Below are positions 1 to 8,146 of a DNA stretch of 64,000 bases, piece by piece. Each line of letters starts with the position of its first letter. Positions within the stretch are counted from its first letter, which is position 1. Source of the stretch: Empedobacter stercoris (GTDB lineage: Bacteria; Bacteroidota; Bacteroidia; Flavobacteriales; Weeksellaceae). The translations under genes and the position numbers were made by a program. Below the pieces are notes generated by a model. That model did not search any database. It was given only the letters and a program-made list of their open reading frames with translations, and was not told the origin of the DNA. The stretch lies in assembly GCF_965137335.1 (NCBI RefSeq), contig NZ_CBCRZD010000003.1. One strand, given 5' to 3'.

Positions 1-794
1 CCTTGATGCGTTTTGGTGTTGATGATATTTTGAATACAACAGAATTGATCGATAATCAAGGAAATATTAATTACGATAAAATCTCAAAATTTTCTACTGC
101 AGATTATGCTTTAACAATGTCGTATGCGGGAAATGTCTTCAATAATAAAGATATTCAGTTTGGAGCTAATGCTAAAATAGTTTATCGACATATCGGAAAA
201 TTTGCAAAAGGATTTGGTTTTGGAATCGACCTTGGATTGCAGTATCGTACTGATAATCAAATGTATTTTGGTGTAATGGCACGTGATATTACAACAACTT
301 TTAACGCTTGGAGTATTAATAAAGACAAAGTAAAAGAAATTTCGGTTGATGAGCCCAATAACGAAGGCGAACCGACAATTTTGAATGATTTACCAGGTGA
401 AAATATCGAATTAACAATGCCTAAATTACAATTTGGTGTAGGAAAACGTTTCGATTTTAATGATCGTTGGTCCTTGTTAGGTGAAGTGGATATGAGTGTT
501 GAATTTCAACAAACTAATGCAGCAATTTCTGGAAAAGGGTTTTCTATTTCACCACAAGCCGGTATCGAGTTAGCTTATGATGACATGGTTTTTGTTCGCG
601 GAGGATTGAATAATTTACAAAAAATTGAACAATTTGATGGAAAACAAAAAACTCAAATTCAACCAAATGTTGGAGTAGGGTTCAAATACAAAGGAATTTC
701 AATTGATTATGCTTTAACTAATTTTGGTGATAGCGGAATAGGTTTATACTCTAATATTTTTTCTGTTCGTTTCGAAATGGATAAGTGGAGATAA
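1..794 (+). CDS. PorV/PorQ-family outer-membrane protein (PorV2-like), 5' truncated
   Basis: Partial: the reading frame is open at the left edge and ends in TAA at 792-794, so only the C-terminal ~263 residues are present. The visible part has the alternating pattern of a beta-barrel, with strand-like segments such as FGANAKIVYRHIGKFAKGFG and GLQYRTDNQMYFGVMARD. It ends in a short strand rich in aromatic residues (IFSVRFEMDKWR). This matches PorV/PorQ family proteins, which in Bacteroidota act in or near the type IX secretion system in the outer membrane; the ITTTFNAWS segment is typical of the PorV2 subgroup. The family call is recognition by eye. An actual role in secretion is inference, because PorV2 paralogues are poorly characterised. 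A terminator follows 26 bases after the stop. Confidence 0.7.
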   Translation, partial: LMRFGVDDILNTTELIDNQGNINYDKISKFSTADYALTMSYAGNVFNNKDIQFGANAKIVYRHIGKFAKGFGFGIDLGLQYRTDNQMYFGVMARDITTTFNAWSINKDKVKEISVDEPNNEGEPTILNDLPGENIELTMPKLQFGVGKRFDFNDRWSLLGEVDMSVEFQQTNAAISGKGFSISPQAGIELAYDDMVFVRGGLNNLQKIEQFDGKQKTQIQPNVGVGFKYKGISIDYALTNFGDSGIGLYSNIFSVRFEMDKWR

Positions 795-819
795 AGAATT
801 TTTGTTATCAATAAATACT

Positions 820-850
820 AAAGCCAGTTTTATTTAACTGGCTTTCTTTT
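820..850 (+). terminator. Intrinsic terminator of the PorV-like gene
   Basis: A perfect 10-bp stem (820-829 with 836-845, arm AAAGCCAGTT), a 6-base loop and a T-rich run. It sits 26 bases after the stop codon of the PorV-like gene. Confidence 0.85.
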
Positions 851-985
851 TATTCTTAACACTATATAATCGTTATAGTCTATAGGTATAATGGGAATAG
901 TATATATTGAAAATAAGTAAATAGATTTAGTTTTTGAAAATTGAGACTTATAAAATTTTCATTTTAAATTTTTAAACTTAAATTA

Positions 986-1819
986 TTATCTCTCAATCGG
1001 TAAATTTTCATCAGCGCCCCATTCAGACCAAGAACCATCATAGACTTTTATATTTTCGTAACCTGCAATTGTAGAAGCTAAAGCAAGAATCGAAGCTGTA
1101 ATTCCGGAACCACATGTGAAAATATTTTCTTTAGAAGAATCGGTTAGTTTTCCGAAAATTGAATATAATTCTATTGCAGATTTATATTTTTCTCCATTTA
1201 AAACATTTTCGAAATATAAATTCTTTGAATTTGGAATATGTCCACTTCTCAAACCTTGTCTTGGCTCGGGAGAAACACCTTCGAAACGGCCTTCTGATCG
1301 GGCATCTATTATAGTTTTCGAATTATTGTTTATTGCATTTAACATAACGTGTACATCTACAAACCAATCTTGTTGAAAATGAGCAACAAAGTCACCTATT
1401 TTAGTTGGTTGTAAATATTCTGTAACAAGTTCAAAATTATTTTTCTTCCAATCTGGTAAACCTCCATCTAATACATATACTTCATTGTGTCCCATTGTTT
1501 TAAACATCCACCAAACGCGTGGACTTGAATAAACACCCCATCGATCATAACAAATGATGATTGAATCTTTATTGATGCCTAATTTTTGAGATTCAACTGT
1601 AAAATTTGCTTCGTTAACTAAAGTATGTGGAAGGTGAACAGAATGATCCGAAAATGTACCTTCTAAATCAAAAAATCGTGATGATTGAATTAATTCTAAT
1701 TCATCATTTTTTAATGTTTGACCAACTTTATCAATTGTACAATCTAAAATAATCAAATTATCAAGATGTATGTTTTCTTTTAATTCGATTGCAGTTATTA
1801 TTGGAGTATCAAATTTCAT
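986..1819 (-). CDS. sseA: 3-mercaptopyruvate/thiosulfate sulfurtransferase (two rhodanese domains)
   Basis: 277 residues, the usual length for a tandem-rhodanese sulfurtransferase. The N-terminal inactive domain contains VYSSPRVWWMFKTMGHNEVY followed by LDGGLPDW. The C-terminal catalytic domain contains the active-site loop CGSGITAS with the nucleophile Cys at about residue 236. The CG[S/T]G[V/I]TA form is typical of mercaptopyruvate sulfurtransferases rather than classical thiosulfate rhodaneses. There is no signal peptide, so it is probably cytoplasmic. It would transfer sulfane sulfur from 3-mercaptopyruvate or thiosulfate to thiol acceptors or cyanide; substrate preference cannot be settled from sequence. 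It is a single gene read on the minus strand, 74 bases downstream of the Ntn hydrolase gene and separated from it by a hairpin. Confidence 0.85.
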   Translation of the reverse strand: MKFDTPIITAIELKENIHLDNLIILDCTIDKVGQTLKNDELELIQSSRFFDLEGTFSDHSVHLPHTLVNEANFTVESQKLGINKDSIIICYDRWGVYSSPRVWWMFKTMGHNEVYVLDGGLPDWKKNNFELVTEYLQPTKIGDFVAHFQQDWFVDVHVMLNAINNNSKTIIDARSEGRFEGVSPEPRQGLRSGHIPNSKNLYFENVLNGEKYKSAIELYSIFGKLTDSSKENIFTCGSGITASILALASTIAGYENIKVYDGSWSEWGADENLPIER

Positions 1820-1844
1820 AGACTAAATAGTATGTTATAAATAT

Positions 1845-1876
1845 AAAAAAACGCAACCATTTTGATTACGTTTTTG
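1845..1876 (-). terminator. Intrinsic terminator downstream of the Ntn hydrolase gene
   Basis: Read on the minus strand, a hairpin with arms AAAAACG and CGTTTTT (one internal mismatch) is followed by a T run. It sits 18 bases beyond the stop at 1894. The distal arm AACGCAACCAT also occurs in the next terminator at 3041-3070. Confidence 0.6.
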
Positions 1877-1893
1877 AATTATGCCTTTATTTA

Positions 1894-2955
1894 TTATATT
1901 CCAACAAAAGTAAATGGCTTTGCCTGATGAAAGAGTAGAGAAGTTTCTCCAGCATAAGTTTCATTTTTACTAACGCTTAATCGTTTTGTTGAAGCATTTT
2001 TATTAAAATCAATCTTCTTCAAATCAACCCAAAAAGTATTTGGTGTTTTTGTCGTTTCGAAATAATAAACTAAGTTTTTATGATCTGCAACTGATCTCCA
2101 ACGAGTAGAGGAAATATTCGGTTCGGATTCTGACGAAATTCCTAAAGGAACTGAAACATTTCTGATGACACTAAAAACACTCGCAATTGAAATACGTGTA
2201 TCTGCAGTTTGTGGAATAGCATTGATATAATAAGATGCACGTACGTAACGATCAGGAGCTCTATTAGTTCCAGGAAGCATTATCGTTCCAGGAATTCCTT
2301 TCCAATATTGATTAATGGCTAATTGTTCTTCAAAAATAGGCGAATTAGTCATGACCGTGTAAGATGAATCGTGATGTATTTTTAATTTACCATTTACATA
2401 TTCAAAAATAGCGTTATCACCTTTAGCATCAGAAATTGAAAGATGTAAAGTTGTAAATTTCTGCGTTCCTGGAATGTAATCAGAAACTACTACAAACTTT
2501 TCTTTTCTCAAATCTTCCACTGCTTCATTCACAGTTGCATAGTTATCCAATACATACTGTGCCCATGCAGCAATTGTGACTCCAGGTTTAGATCCTTTTG
2601 GATCAAATTTAGGGTATTGACTTTCAACTAACCATAATACATTTGCAACTAATCCTTTTTCATTTATACCATCAGTTGTCGCTATATCCCAAGCACTTGT
2701 AATTACACTACCATATTTTGAAGTCCATTTTTCTGATGCATTCCCAACATTTCCGGTGCGATCTAGTCCTCTTGGAAAAATCCAAATGTTGGCATCAATC
2801 TCATCTTTCCAATCCATAGAACGAGCAGTAATTACTGTATTTTCTGGACCTTTGTAAACAACTCTTGTACAAGCATCAAGTTTTGGAGCTAATAAAAATA
2901 GTAAGTTGGTAGAGAATAATGTTAAAGCAAGTTTGTTGTAAAAATTCTTTTTCAT
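1894..2955 (-). CDS. Exported choloylglycine hydrolase / penicillin V acylase family (Ntn hydrolase)
   Basis: 353 residues. The N-terminus is a signal peptide of about 28 residues, and cleavage exposes Cys29 (DACTRVVY), the N-terminal nucleophile expected for this family. TARSMDW shortly after is the family signature with the catalytic Arg and Asp. The length matches linear-amide C-N hydrolases such as bile salt hydrolases and penicillin V acylases. The export signal points to a periplasmic or surface enzyme, as in Gram-negative penicillin V acylase homologues, some of which act on acyl-homoserine lactones. The substrate here is unknown; the family assignment is strong. It appears monocistronic, with a terminator after it and a further terminator separating it from pafA. 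Confidence 0.85.
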   Translation of the reverse strand: MKKNFYNKLALTLFSTNLLFLLAPKLDACTRVVYKGPENTVITARSMDWKDEIDANIWIFPRGLDRTGNVGNASEKWTSKYGSVITSAWDIATTDGINEKGLVANVLWLVESQYPKFDPKGSKPGVTIAAWAQYVLDNYATVNEAVEDLRKEKFVVVSDYIPGTQKFTTLHLSISDAKGDNAIFEYVNGKLKIHHDSSYTVMTNSPIFEEQLAINQYWKGIPGTIMLPGTNRAPDRYVRASYYINAIPQTADTRISIASVFSVIRNVSVPLGISSESEPNISSTRWRSVADHKNLVYYFETTKTPNTFWVDLKKIDFNKNASTKRLSVSKNETYAGETSLLFHQAKPFTFVGI

Positions 2956-3040
2956 TATGAGGTGTTATTTGTGTATCTAAATTTAAGAATTATAATTCTT
3001 ATATCAGTTATACATGATTGATTTAATATCATAATTACAT

Positions 3041-3070
3041 AAAAAAACGCAACCATGAATGATTGCGTTT
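3041..3070 (-). terminator. Intrinsic terminator downstream of pafA
   Basis: Perfect 8-bp stem (AAACGCAA at 3045-3052 with TTGCGTTT at 3063-3070). On the minus strand it is followed by seven T, 23 bases beyond the pafA stop. Confidence 0.8.
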
Positions 3071-3092
3071 GAATTAAATGCTATGTGAAAGA

Positions 3093-4739
3093 TTATTTTT
3101 GATTAATCACCTCAACCACTGGTTTTCCAATATTTCCGTTTGGCTCTTCAATGTGTAACAAAGCAGACAAAGTAGGAGCGATGTCAGTCATATAAACTCG
3201 GTTATTATTTTTTCCTTGTTTAATTCCCCATCCCATTAAAACAAATGGAATATGAGCATCGTAAGATCCCCAAGTTCCGTGAGTAGTTCCGCCAGCGTTT
3301 AGTTTTCCTCCGTACCATTGTGGATCTAAAATATAGGTAATTGCACCACTTCGTTTACGATTGAAACCGTTGATCATACGTTCTTTAATTTCAGAAGGAA
3401 TTGATGCATTTCCGATTTTGTCCATATCTGCAACAAAAGAAACACCATCAACTTTTTGCAAGAATTTCACAATTTCATCTTTGATATCTTCTTCATCTAA
3501 ATCATTAGTTTCAATGAGCTGATTATTCAAATGGACTTGGTAATTTGATAAAGAGCGTACAATATCAGCAGTTTTAAATTCAGCTTGTAATTTAGCATTT
3601 AAAGCTTTTTTTACTTCTGAAGTTTGAAAATATCCAGCGTTTCCTTTTTTATCTTGGAAATATTTTGGATTATGTGCTCCACCATGATCAGCCGTTAAGA
3701 AAACTAAATATTCGCCTTTTCCAACTTTTTGATCCAAATGATTGAATAATTGTTCCAAATCTTTATCTAAACGTAAATAAGTATCTTCCATTTCGATAGT
3801 ATTTGGTGAAAATTGGTGACCAACATAATCTGTAGAAGAGAAGCTAACCGCTAAGAAATCGGTAATTCCTTTATCGTTTTGACCTAATTTTTCGTTATCA
3901 ATAATTTCAATTGCGATATCTTTTGTCAACGAGTTTCCAAATGGAGTAGAACGAATTAATCCCAAACCATTTACTTTTTTTAATTTTTTCAAATCATAAG
4001 GAAATTGCATTTTATCTAATCCTTTATACTTCTGACGATACGGATTTCCATCTTTTTCACTTTGTACATACGTATCAATTGGATAAAGTGTATTCCATTT
4101 ATCTAAATATTTTTCAGTTACTTTTTTATCATTGAATTTTTGTAACCATTTTGGCAATTCGTTCATATAGAATGTACTCGAAACCCAGTTTCCAGATTCT
4201 CCGTCAAACCAAAAAGCAGCATCAGCAAAATGGCCTGCTGGTAAAATTCCTCCACGATCTTTTAATGAAACACCAAATACTTTTGAGCGAAAATTAGTTG
4301 CTAATTTCAATTGATCAGGAACCGTAGAAGTCAACAAGTTTTTAGGAGACATTTTCCCTGCTTTAGAAGAAGTACCAACTCCATTAACAGTATCATCTTG
4401 TGTACAATACATCTCTTGTCCAGTTGCTTGAATGATAAAATCATTTCCCGCAATTCCATGAATAGCTGGGACAGAACCTGTATAAATCGTACTATGACCA
4501 ATCGCCGTATAAGTAGGAATATATGGAATATAAGTGTTTTCGTTGCTATAACCTTCGTCTAATAAACGATTGAAACCACCCTGAGAATAACGATCTTGAT
4601 AACGGTATAAATAATCCCAACGCATCTGATCTACGACAACTCCAACCACTAATTTAGGACGGTTTACTTCTTGTTGTGCATATAAAGAAAGCCCTGCAAA
4701 AAGTCCTAAAACACTTAAAAAAGTTTTATTAAATTTCAT
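3093..4739 (-). CDS. pafA: Alkaline phosphatase PafA (phosphate-irrepressible, secreted)
   Basis: 548 residues with a clear signal peptide (LGLFAGLSLYAQ). The catalytic features of Flavobacterium/Elizabethkingia PafA are visible: metal-binding Asp37 in VVVDQMRWD, the nucleophile Thr78 in PTYTAIGHSTIYTG, Asn99 in GIAGND, Lys160 and Arg162 in SLKDRGG, and Zn-ligand regions SSTDYVGH, TADHGGAH and GTTHG. Having Thr as nucleophile plus Lys and Arg instead of the Arg of PhoA is known for PafA, which hydrolyses phosphomonoesters even when phosphate is abundant. It likely acts in the periplasm to release inorganic phosphate. A TAnnTTTG box lies upstream and a terminator downstream, so it is probably monocistronic. 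Confidence 0.92.
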   Translation of the reverse strand: MKFNKTFLSVLGLFAGLSLYAQQEVNRPKLVVGVVVDQMRWDYLYRYQDRYSQGGFNRLLDEGYSNENTYIPYIPTYTAIGHSTIYTGSVPAIHGIAGNDFIIQATGQEMYCTQDDTVNGVGTSSKAGKMSPKNLLTSTVPDQLKLATNFRSKVFGVSLKDRGGILPAGHFADAAFWFDGESGNWVSSTFYMNELPKWLQKFNDKKVTEKYLDKWNTLYPIDTYVQSEKDGNPYRQKYKGLDKMQFPYDLKKLKKVNGLGLIRSTPFGNSLTKDIAIEIIDNEKLGQNDKGITDFLAVSFSSTDYVGHQFSPNTIEMEDTYLRLDKDLEQLFNHLDQKVGKGEYLVFLTADHGGAHNPKYFQDKKGNAGYFQTSEVKKALNAKLQAEFKTADIVRSLSNYQVHLNNQLIETNDLDEEDIKDEIVKFLQKVDGVSFVADMDKIGNASIPSEIKERMINGFNRKRSGAITYILDPQWYGGKLNAGGTTHGTWGSYDAHIPFVLMGWGIKQGKNNNRVYMTDIAPTLSALLHIEEPNGNIGKPVVEVINQK

Positions 4740-4758
4740 TTTTAAAATTTTACAAAGA

Positions 4759-4766
4759 CAAATGTA
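4759..4766 (-). promoter_or_regulatory. Putative -7 promoter box for pafA
   Basis: On the minus strand this reads TACATTTG, an exact match to the Bacteroidota TAnnTTTG box, about 20 bases upstream of the pafA start at 4739. No good -33 TTG at proper spacing was found. Confidence 0.45.
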
Positions 4767-4842
4767 ACAATTAAATTTTGGCCGAAATTTAAATAATAAT
4801 TAAATAATTAGTAAATTAAACAAAAACATAAAAAAATAGATT

Positions 4843-5295
4843 ATGAGTGCTAAACCCGTTGTAGTCGTTGAGATTTTTGACACGTCAATAGATAAAGTAT
4901 GGGATGCTTTAACGACAAAAGCTGCTTTTGATAAATGGTATTTTGATATTGATGAATTTGTTCTAGAAGAAGGATTTGAATTCGAATTTTACGGAGGTTC
5001 GTATTTACATCATTGTAAAATAGTAGATTTTGCTCCACAATCTAAATTAGTGTATACATGGAAGTATCCTGTTTACGAAGGAAAGTCTGTCGTTACCTTT
5101 TTATTAGAAGTGATAGAGAATGAATTTGTTCCACAAACTAAACTGACGTTAATTCACGAAGGAATTGAGTCATTTCCGCCAGAAGACAAGAATTTTTCTC
5201 GTGAAAGTTTTGAAGCTGGATGGGCAGAGATTATCCGAATTAGTTTGAAGAGTTATTTAGAAGGTAATGTAGATGATGATTTGAAAGTTGAATAG
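4843..5295 (+). CDS. SRPBCC (START/AHSA1-like) domain protein
   Basis: 150 residues forming one SRPBCC helix-grip domain. An N-terminal strand ends in DTSIDKVWDALTTKAAFDKW. The middle contains the hydrophobic-ligand strand region (FEFEFYGGSYLHHCKIVDF, then LVYTWKYP), and a C-terminal helix follows (GWAEIIRISLKSYLEG). This resembles the AHSA1 family found widely in Flavobacteriia. Such proteins bind hydrophobic ligands or act as co-chaperone-like domains; the ligand cannot be predicted. It has no signal peptide and is therefore probably cytoplasmic. It is divergently arranged with pafA and ends at a strong two-way terminator. Confidence 0.75.
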   Translation: MSAKPVVVVEIFDTSIDKVWDALTTKAAFDKWYFDIDEFVLEEGFEFEFYGGSYLHHCKIVDFAPQSKLVYTWKYPVYEGKSVVTFLLEVIENEFVPQTKLTLIHEGIESFPPEDKNFSRESFEAGWAEIIRISLKSYLEGNVDDDLKVE

Positions 5296-5300
5296 AATAA

Positions 5301-5340
5301 AAAAAGAGACTTCGTCAAGTCTCTTTTTAATTTTTTTTTA
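5301..5340. terminator. Bidirectional intrinsic terminator
   Basis: Perfect 12-bp stem (5301-5312 with 5317-5328) around a 4-base loop, with A-run and T-run flanks. It serves the SRPBCC gene on the plus strand and the small membrane-protein gene on the minus strand. Confidence 0.88.
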
Positions 5341-5347
5341 CAGCCGA

Positions 5348-5554
5348 TTATTTTTTGAATAATACTGTGATTCCTTCTTGATTTGGTAAAATCGGACGAG
5401 GATCTTCCGCTGTTACTATTCCTGCTTTTTCTTTTCTTAAATTCGCAACCCAAAATGGAATCCAAGAGATAGCTATCGTTGAAAAGAAGATGATACCCCA
5501 AAATCCGCATAAAGCGATTACTAAGAATAATAAGAAACCTAAAAATTGAATCAT
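5348..5554 (-). CDS. Small hypothetical membrane protein
   Basis: 68 residues. The first ~38 residues are strongly hydrophobic (GFLLFLVIALCGFWGIIFFS) and form one long or two short membrane segments. The tail is hydrophilic, with basic residues after the membrane part (LRKEKAG). I do not recognise a named family. It was preferred over an overlapping frame at 5253-5510 because it has an ATG start, a proper membrane topology and a stop just before the shared terminator. It is transcribed divergently from fumC. Confidence 0.6.
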   Translation of the reverse strand: MIQFLGFLLFLVIALCGFWGIIFFSTIAISWIPFWVANLRKEKAGIVTAEDPRPILPNQEGITVLFKK

Positions 5555-5641
5555 GATTTTATTTTTATGTGATACAAACTTAGTAAATAAAATTTATAGA
5601 AATACTAACATTAATCACTTTTCTTTCATCAAACGATTTCT

Positions 5642-5649
5642 TAAATTTG
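5642..5649 (+). promoter_or_regulatory. Putative -7 promoter box for fumC
   Basis: TAAATTTG matches the Bacteroidota TAnnTTTG box and lies 31 bases upstream of the fumC ATG. The -33 element is not clear. Confidence 0.5.
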
Positions 5650-5679
5650 TGAGATAAGTAAATATAATAAAAATACAAA

Positions 5680-7077
5680 ATGGAATACAGAATTGAGAAA
5701 GACACCATGGGGGAAGTAAAAGTTCCTGCTGACAAATATTGGGGCGCTCAAACAGAACGTTCAAGAAATAACTTTAAAATTGGTCCAGCTGCTTCAATGC
5801 CAAAAGAAATCGTTGAAGGTTTTGCTTATCTTAAGAAAGCTGCAGCTTATGCAAATGCTGAGTTAGGTGTATTACCAGTTGAAAAAAGAGATGCTATCGC
5901 AGCTGTTTGTGATGAAATCTTAGCAGGTAAATTAGATGATCAATTTCCATTAGTTATTTGGCAAACAGGTTCGGGAACACAATCTAACATGAATGTGAAC
6001 GAAGTTGTTGCTAATCGTGCTCAAGTATTAGCAGGAGGTAAAATTGGAGAAGGAGAACCTGTTTTGAAAGCGAACGATGACGTGAACAAATCTCAATCTT
6101 CTAACGATACTTACCCAACAGGTATGCATATTGCCGCTTACAAAGCTGTTGTTGAAGTAACAATTCCAGGTGTTGAACAATTACGTGATACTTTAGCTAA
6201 GAAAGCAGAAGAATTTAAAAGCGTTGTAAAAATTGGTCGTACACACTTAATGGATGCAACTCCATTAACATTAGGACAAGAAATTTCAGGATATGTAGCA
6301 CAATTAAACCACGGTTTAAGAGCATTAAGAAATACATTAGCGCATTTATCTGAATTAGCATTAGGAGGAACTGCTGTAGGTACAGGACTTAACACACCAG
6401 AAGGATACGATGTAGTAGTCGCTAAATACATTGCTGAGTTTACAGGTCATCCATTTGTTACTGCAGAAAATAAATTTGAAGCGTTAGCTGCTCACGATGC
6501 CATCGTAGAAACTCACGGAGCGTTGAAACAATTAGCTGTTTCATTAAACAAAATTGCAAATGATGTTCGTATGTTAGCTTCAGGACCTCGTTCAGGTATT
6601 GGTGAAATCATCATTCCAGAAAATGAGCCAGGGTCTTCTATCATGCCAGGTAAAGTAAATCCTACACAATGTGAAGCTTTAACTATGGTTGCTGCTCAAG
6701 TTATGGGTAATGATGTTGCAATTACGATTGGTGGAACTCAAGGTCACTATGAATTAAATGTTTTCAAACCATTAATGGCTGCAAATTTCTTACAATCTGC
6801 ACGTTTATTAGGGGATGCTTGTGTTTCTTTTGACGAACATTGTGCACAAGGTATCGAACCAAATTATGCTCGTATCAAAGAATTAGTAGATAATTCATTA
6901 ATGTTAGTAACTGCGCTTAATACAAAAATTGGTTATTACAAAGCTGCAGAGATTGCGCAAACTGCACACAAAAATAACTCTACGTTAAAAGAAACTGCAA
7001 TTGCATTAGGATATGTAACTGCTGAACAATTTGACGAATGGGTAAAACCAGAAGATATGGTTGGTTCTTTAAAATAA
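5680..7077 (+). CDS. fumC: Class II fumarate hydratase
   Basis: 465 residues, the normal FumC length. It contains the superfamily signature GSSIMPGKVNP at about residues 318-328, the substrate-binding SQSSNDTYPTG near residues 137-147, and the TGSGTQSNMNVNE motif. It is the oxygen-stable, iron-independent fumarase that interconverts fumarate and L-malate in the cytoplasmic TCA cycle. In this genome that cycle would receive succinyl-CoA from the phenylacetate pathway and fumarate from tyrosine breakdown encoded further right. A TAnnTTTG box precedes it and an intrinsic terminator follows, so it is a single-gene transcription unit. Confidence 0.96.
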   Translation: MEYRIEKDTMGEVKVPADKYWGAQTERSRNNFKIGPAASMPKEIVEGFAYLKKAAAYANAELGVLPVEKRDAIAAVCDEILAGKLDDQFPLVIWQTGSGTQSNMNVNEVVANRAQVLAGGKIGEGEPVLKANDDVNKSQSSNDTYPTGMHIAAYKAVVEVTIPGVEQLRDTLAKKAEEFKSVVKIGRTHLMDATPLTLGQEISGYVAQLNHGLRALRNTLAHLSELALGGTAVGTGLNTPEGYDVVVAKYIAEFTGHPFVTAENKFEALAAHDAIVETHGALKQLAVSLNKIANDVRMLASGPRSGIGEIIIPENEPGSSIMPGKVNPTQCEALTMVAAQVMGNDVAITIGGTQGHYELNVFKPLMAANFLQSARLLGDACVSFDEHCAQGIEPNYARIKELVDNSLMLVTALNTKIGYYKAAEIAQTAHKNNSTLKETAIALGYVTAEQFDEWVKPEDMVGSLK

Positions 7078-7098
7078 GAAAATATAAATCATTATAGT

Positions 7099-7128
7099 AA
7101 AAGAGGTTGCTTTTGTAACCTCTTTTTT
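7099..7128 (+). terminator. Intrinsic terminator of fumC
   Basis: 10-bp stem (7099-7108 with 7117-7126, arm AAAAGAGGTT) followed by a T run, about 20 bases after the fumC stop. Confidence 0.85.
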
Positions 7129-7204
7129 TGTACGTATTAAAATAATTGAGAAAAAATTCCTTTATTAAGAGGAAAAATTGTATCTTTAGTAAAAGTTTAA
7201 AATT

Positions 7205-7639
7205 ATGGCAACAATAAAACTAAAAAGTTACAAGCAAATCATTGATGAAATTCCTGAAGTAAGAGATTTCACTAATGTCTATTTCTATGTAAATAGTTAT
7301 AATATCGATCAAAAATACATCAAATATCTAGACGAATTATCTGGTTTAAAAGATGATATTATTTCGAATTGGTTAAATATTACAACGCGTACATATAGAA
7401 ATTATAAAACAAAAGACGTTTCATTAAAAGACAATACGAAAGAGCATGTTGTTCTTTTAATTTCTTTGTATAAACATGGTTTAGAGGTTTTTAATACAAA
7501 AGATGATTTCGAAAAATGGTTAACAACTCCAAACGTTTTATTGGATAAAAAAGCACCAATGGATTTCTTGGATACAGTATCTGGTTTAAAATTCATTGAC
7601 AATCGTTTAACAGCTATTGAGTACGGAGAAAACGTTTAA
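7205..7639 (+). CDS. Xre/MbcA/ParS-type antitoxin of a RES toxin-antitoxin pair
   Basis: 144 residues. The N-terminal half is helical, with a helix-turn-helix-like segment around SNWLNITTRTYRNYKTKD. The C-terminal part (FEKWLTTPNVLLDKKAPMDFLDTVSGLKFIDNRLT) is the DUF2384/MbcA-ParS-Xre antitoxin toxin-binding domain with its typical L-x-xx-P-x-x-LL arrangement. The toxin gene starts three bases after the stop, the standard antitoxin-first order. Xre-RES antitoxins bind their own promoter and block the toxin active site with the C-terminal tail, so autoregulation is expected. No palindromic operator could be confidently marked in the short upstream gap. Confidence 0.82.
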   Translation: MATIKLKSYKQIIDEIPEVRDFTNVYFYVNSYNIDQKYIKYLDELSGLKDDIISNWLNITTRTYRNYKTKDVSLKDNTKEHVVLLISLYKHGLEVFNTKDDFEKWLTTPNVLLDKKAPMDFLDTVSGLKFIDNRLTAIEYGENV

Positions 7640-7641
7640 GA

Positions 7642-8094
7642 ATGTTAGTTTACAATATACGTAAAGCTAAATATGCAAAATCATTACAAGCTTCTGGTGT
7701 TGCCAACAGATGGAACAAAAATGATGAATTTGTAATTTATTCGGGAAGTACACGCGCATTATCAACCTTAGAATTAGTGGTTCACCGCAGTTCAATTACG
7801 ATTGACAATTCGTACAAATTATTAGTGATTGAAATTGATTGTACAGAAGATGAAATTTACAATGTAAAGGATTCTAAATTACCCAAAAATTGGCAATCTG
7901 TAGAGTCTTATCCGAAACTACAAGAAATTGGATCTGCTTGGTATCAAGATTTTAAATATTTGGTGATGAAAGTTCCTTCGTCAATCATTCCGAAAGAATA
8001 CAATTATTTAATTAATACAAAACATTTCGATTTTTCTTCGAAAGTAAAAATCAAAGAAATAGAAGATTACAATTGGGATGATCGTTTATTATAA
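7642..8094 (+). CDS. RES-domain toxin
   Basis: 150 residues, a complete RES domain. The conserved Arg (ANRWN), Glu (STLELVVH) and Ser/Asn region (VPSSIIPKEYNYLIN) that give the family its name are visible, as is the YSGSTRALSTLE segment. RES toxins degrade or modify NAD+ or ADP-ribosylate targets (MbcT, ParT and Xre-RES systems) and arrest growth when free of antitoxin. The gene follows its antitoxin with a two-base gap, and the pair ends at a 38-bp perfect palindrome. The lack of mobility genes nearby says nothing about its age in the genome. Confidence 0.85.
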   Translation: MLVYNIRKAKYAKSLQASGVANRWNKNDEFVIYSGSTRALSTLELVVHRSSITIDNSYKLLVIEIDCTEDEIYNVKDSKLPKNWQSVESYPKLQEIGSAWYQDFKYLVMKVPSSIIPKEYNYLINTKHFDFSSKVKIKEIEDYNWDDRLL

Positions 8095-8097
8095 AGC

Positions 8098-8135
8098 ATC
8101 AATAAATCGCCTAAATATTTAGGCGATTTATTGAT
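8098..8135. terminator. 38-bp perfect palindrome between convergent genes (bidirectional terminator)
   Basis: Both 19-base halves are exactly complementary with no spacer; the centre is CTAAATATTTAG. It lies 3 bases after the RES toxin stop and 11 bases beyond the copA stop, with no strong T tract. A bidirectional terminator is the simplest reading. Confidence 0.7.
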
Positions 8136-8146
8136 TTATGAAGGTT

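Noticed and set aside
5253..5510. 85-residue minus-strand frame overlapping the small membrane-protein gene
   Set aside because: It crosses the 12-bp terminator stem and the SRPBCC stop, has low-complexity Ser/Lys composition, and competes with a frame that has an ATG and a clear membrane topology.
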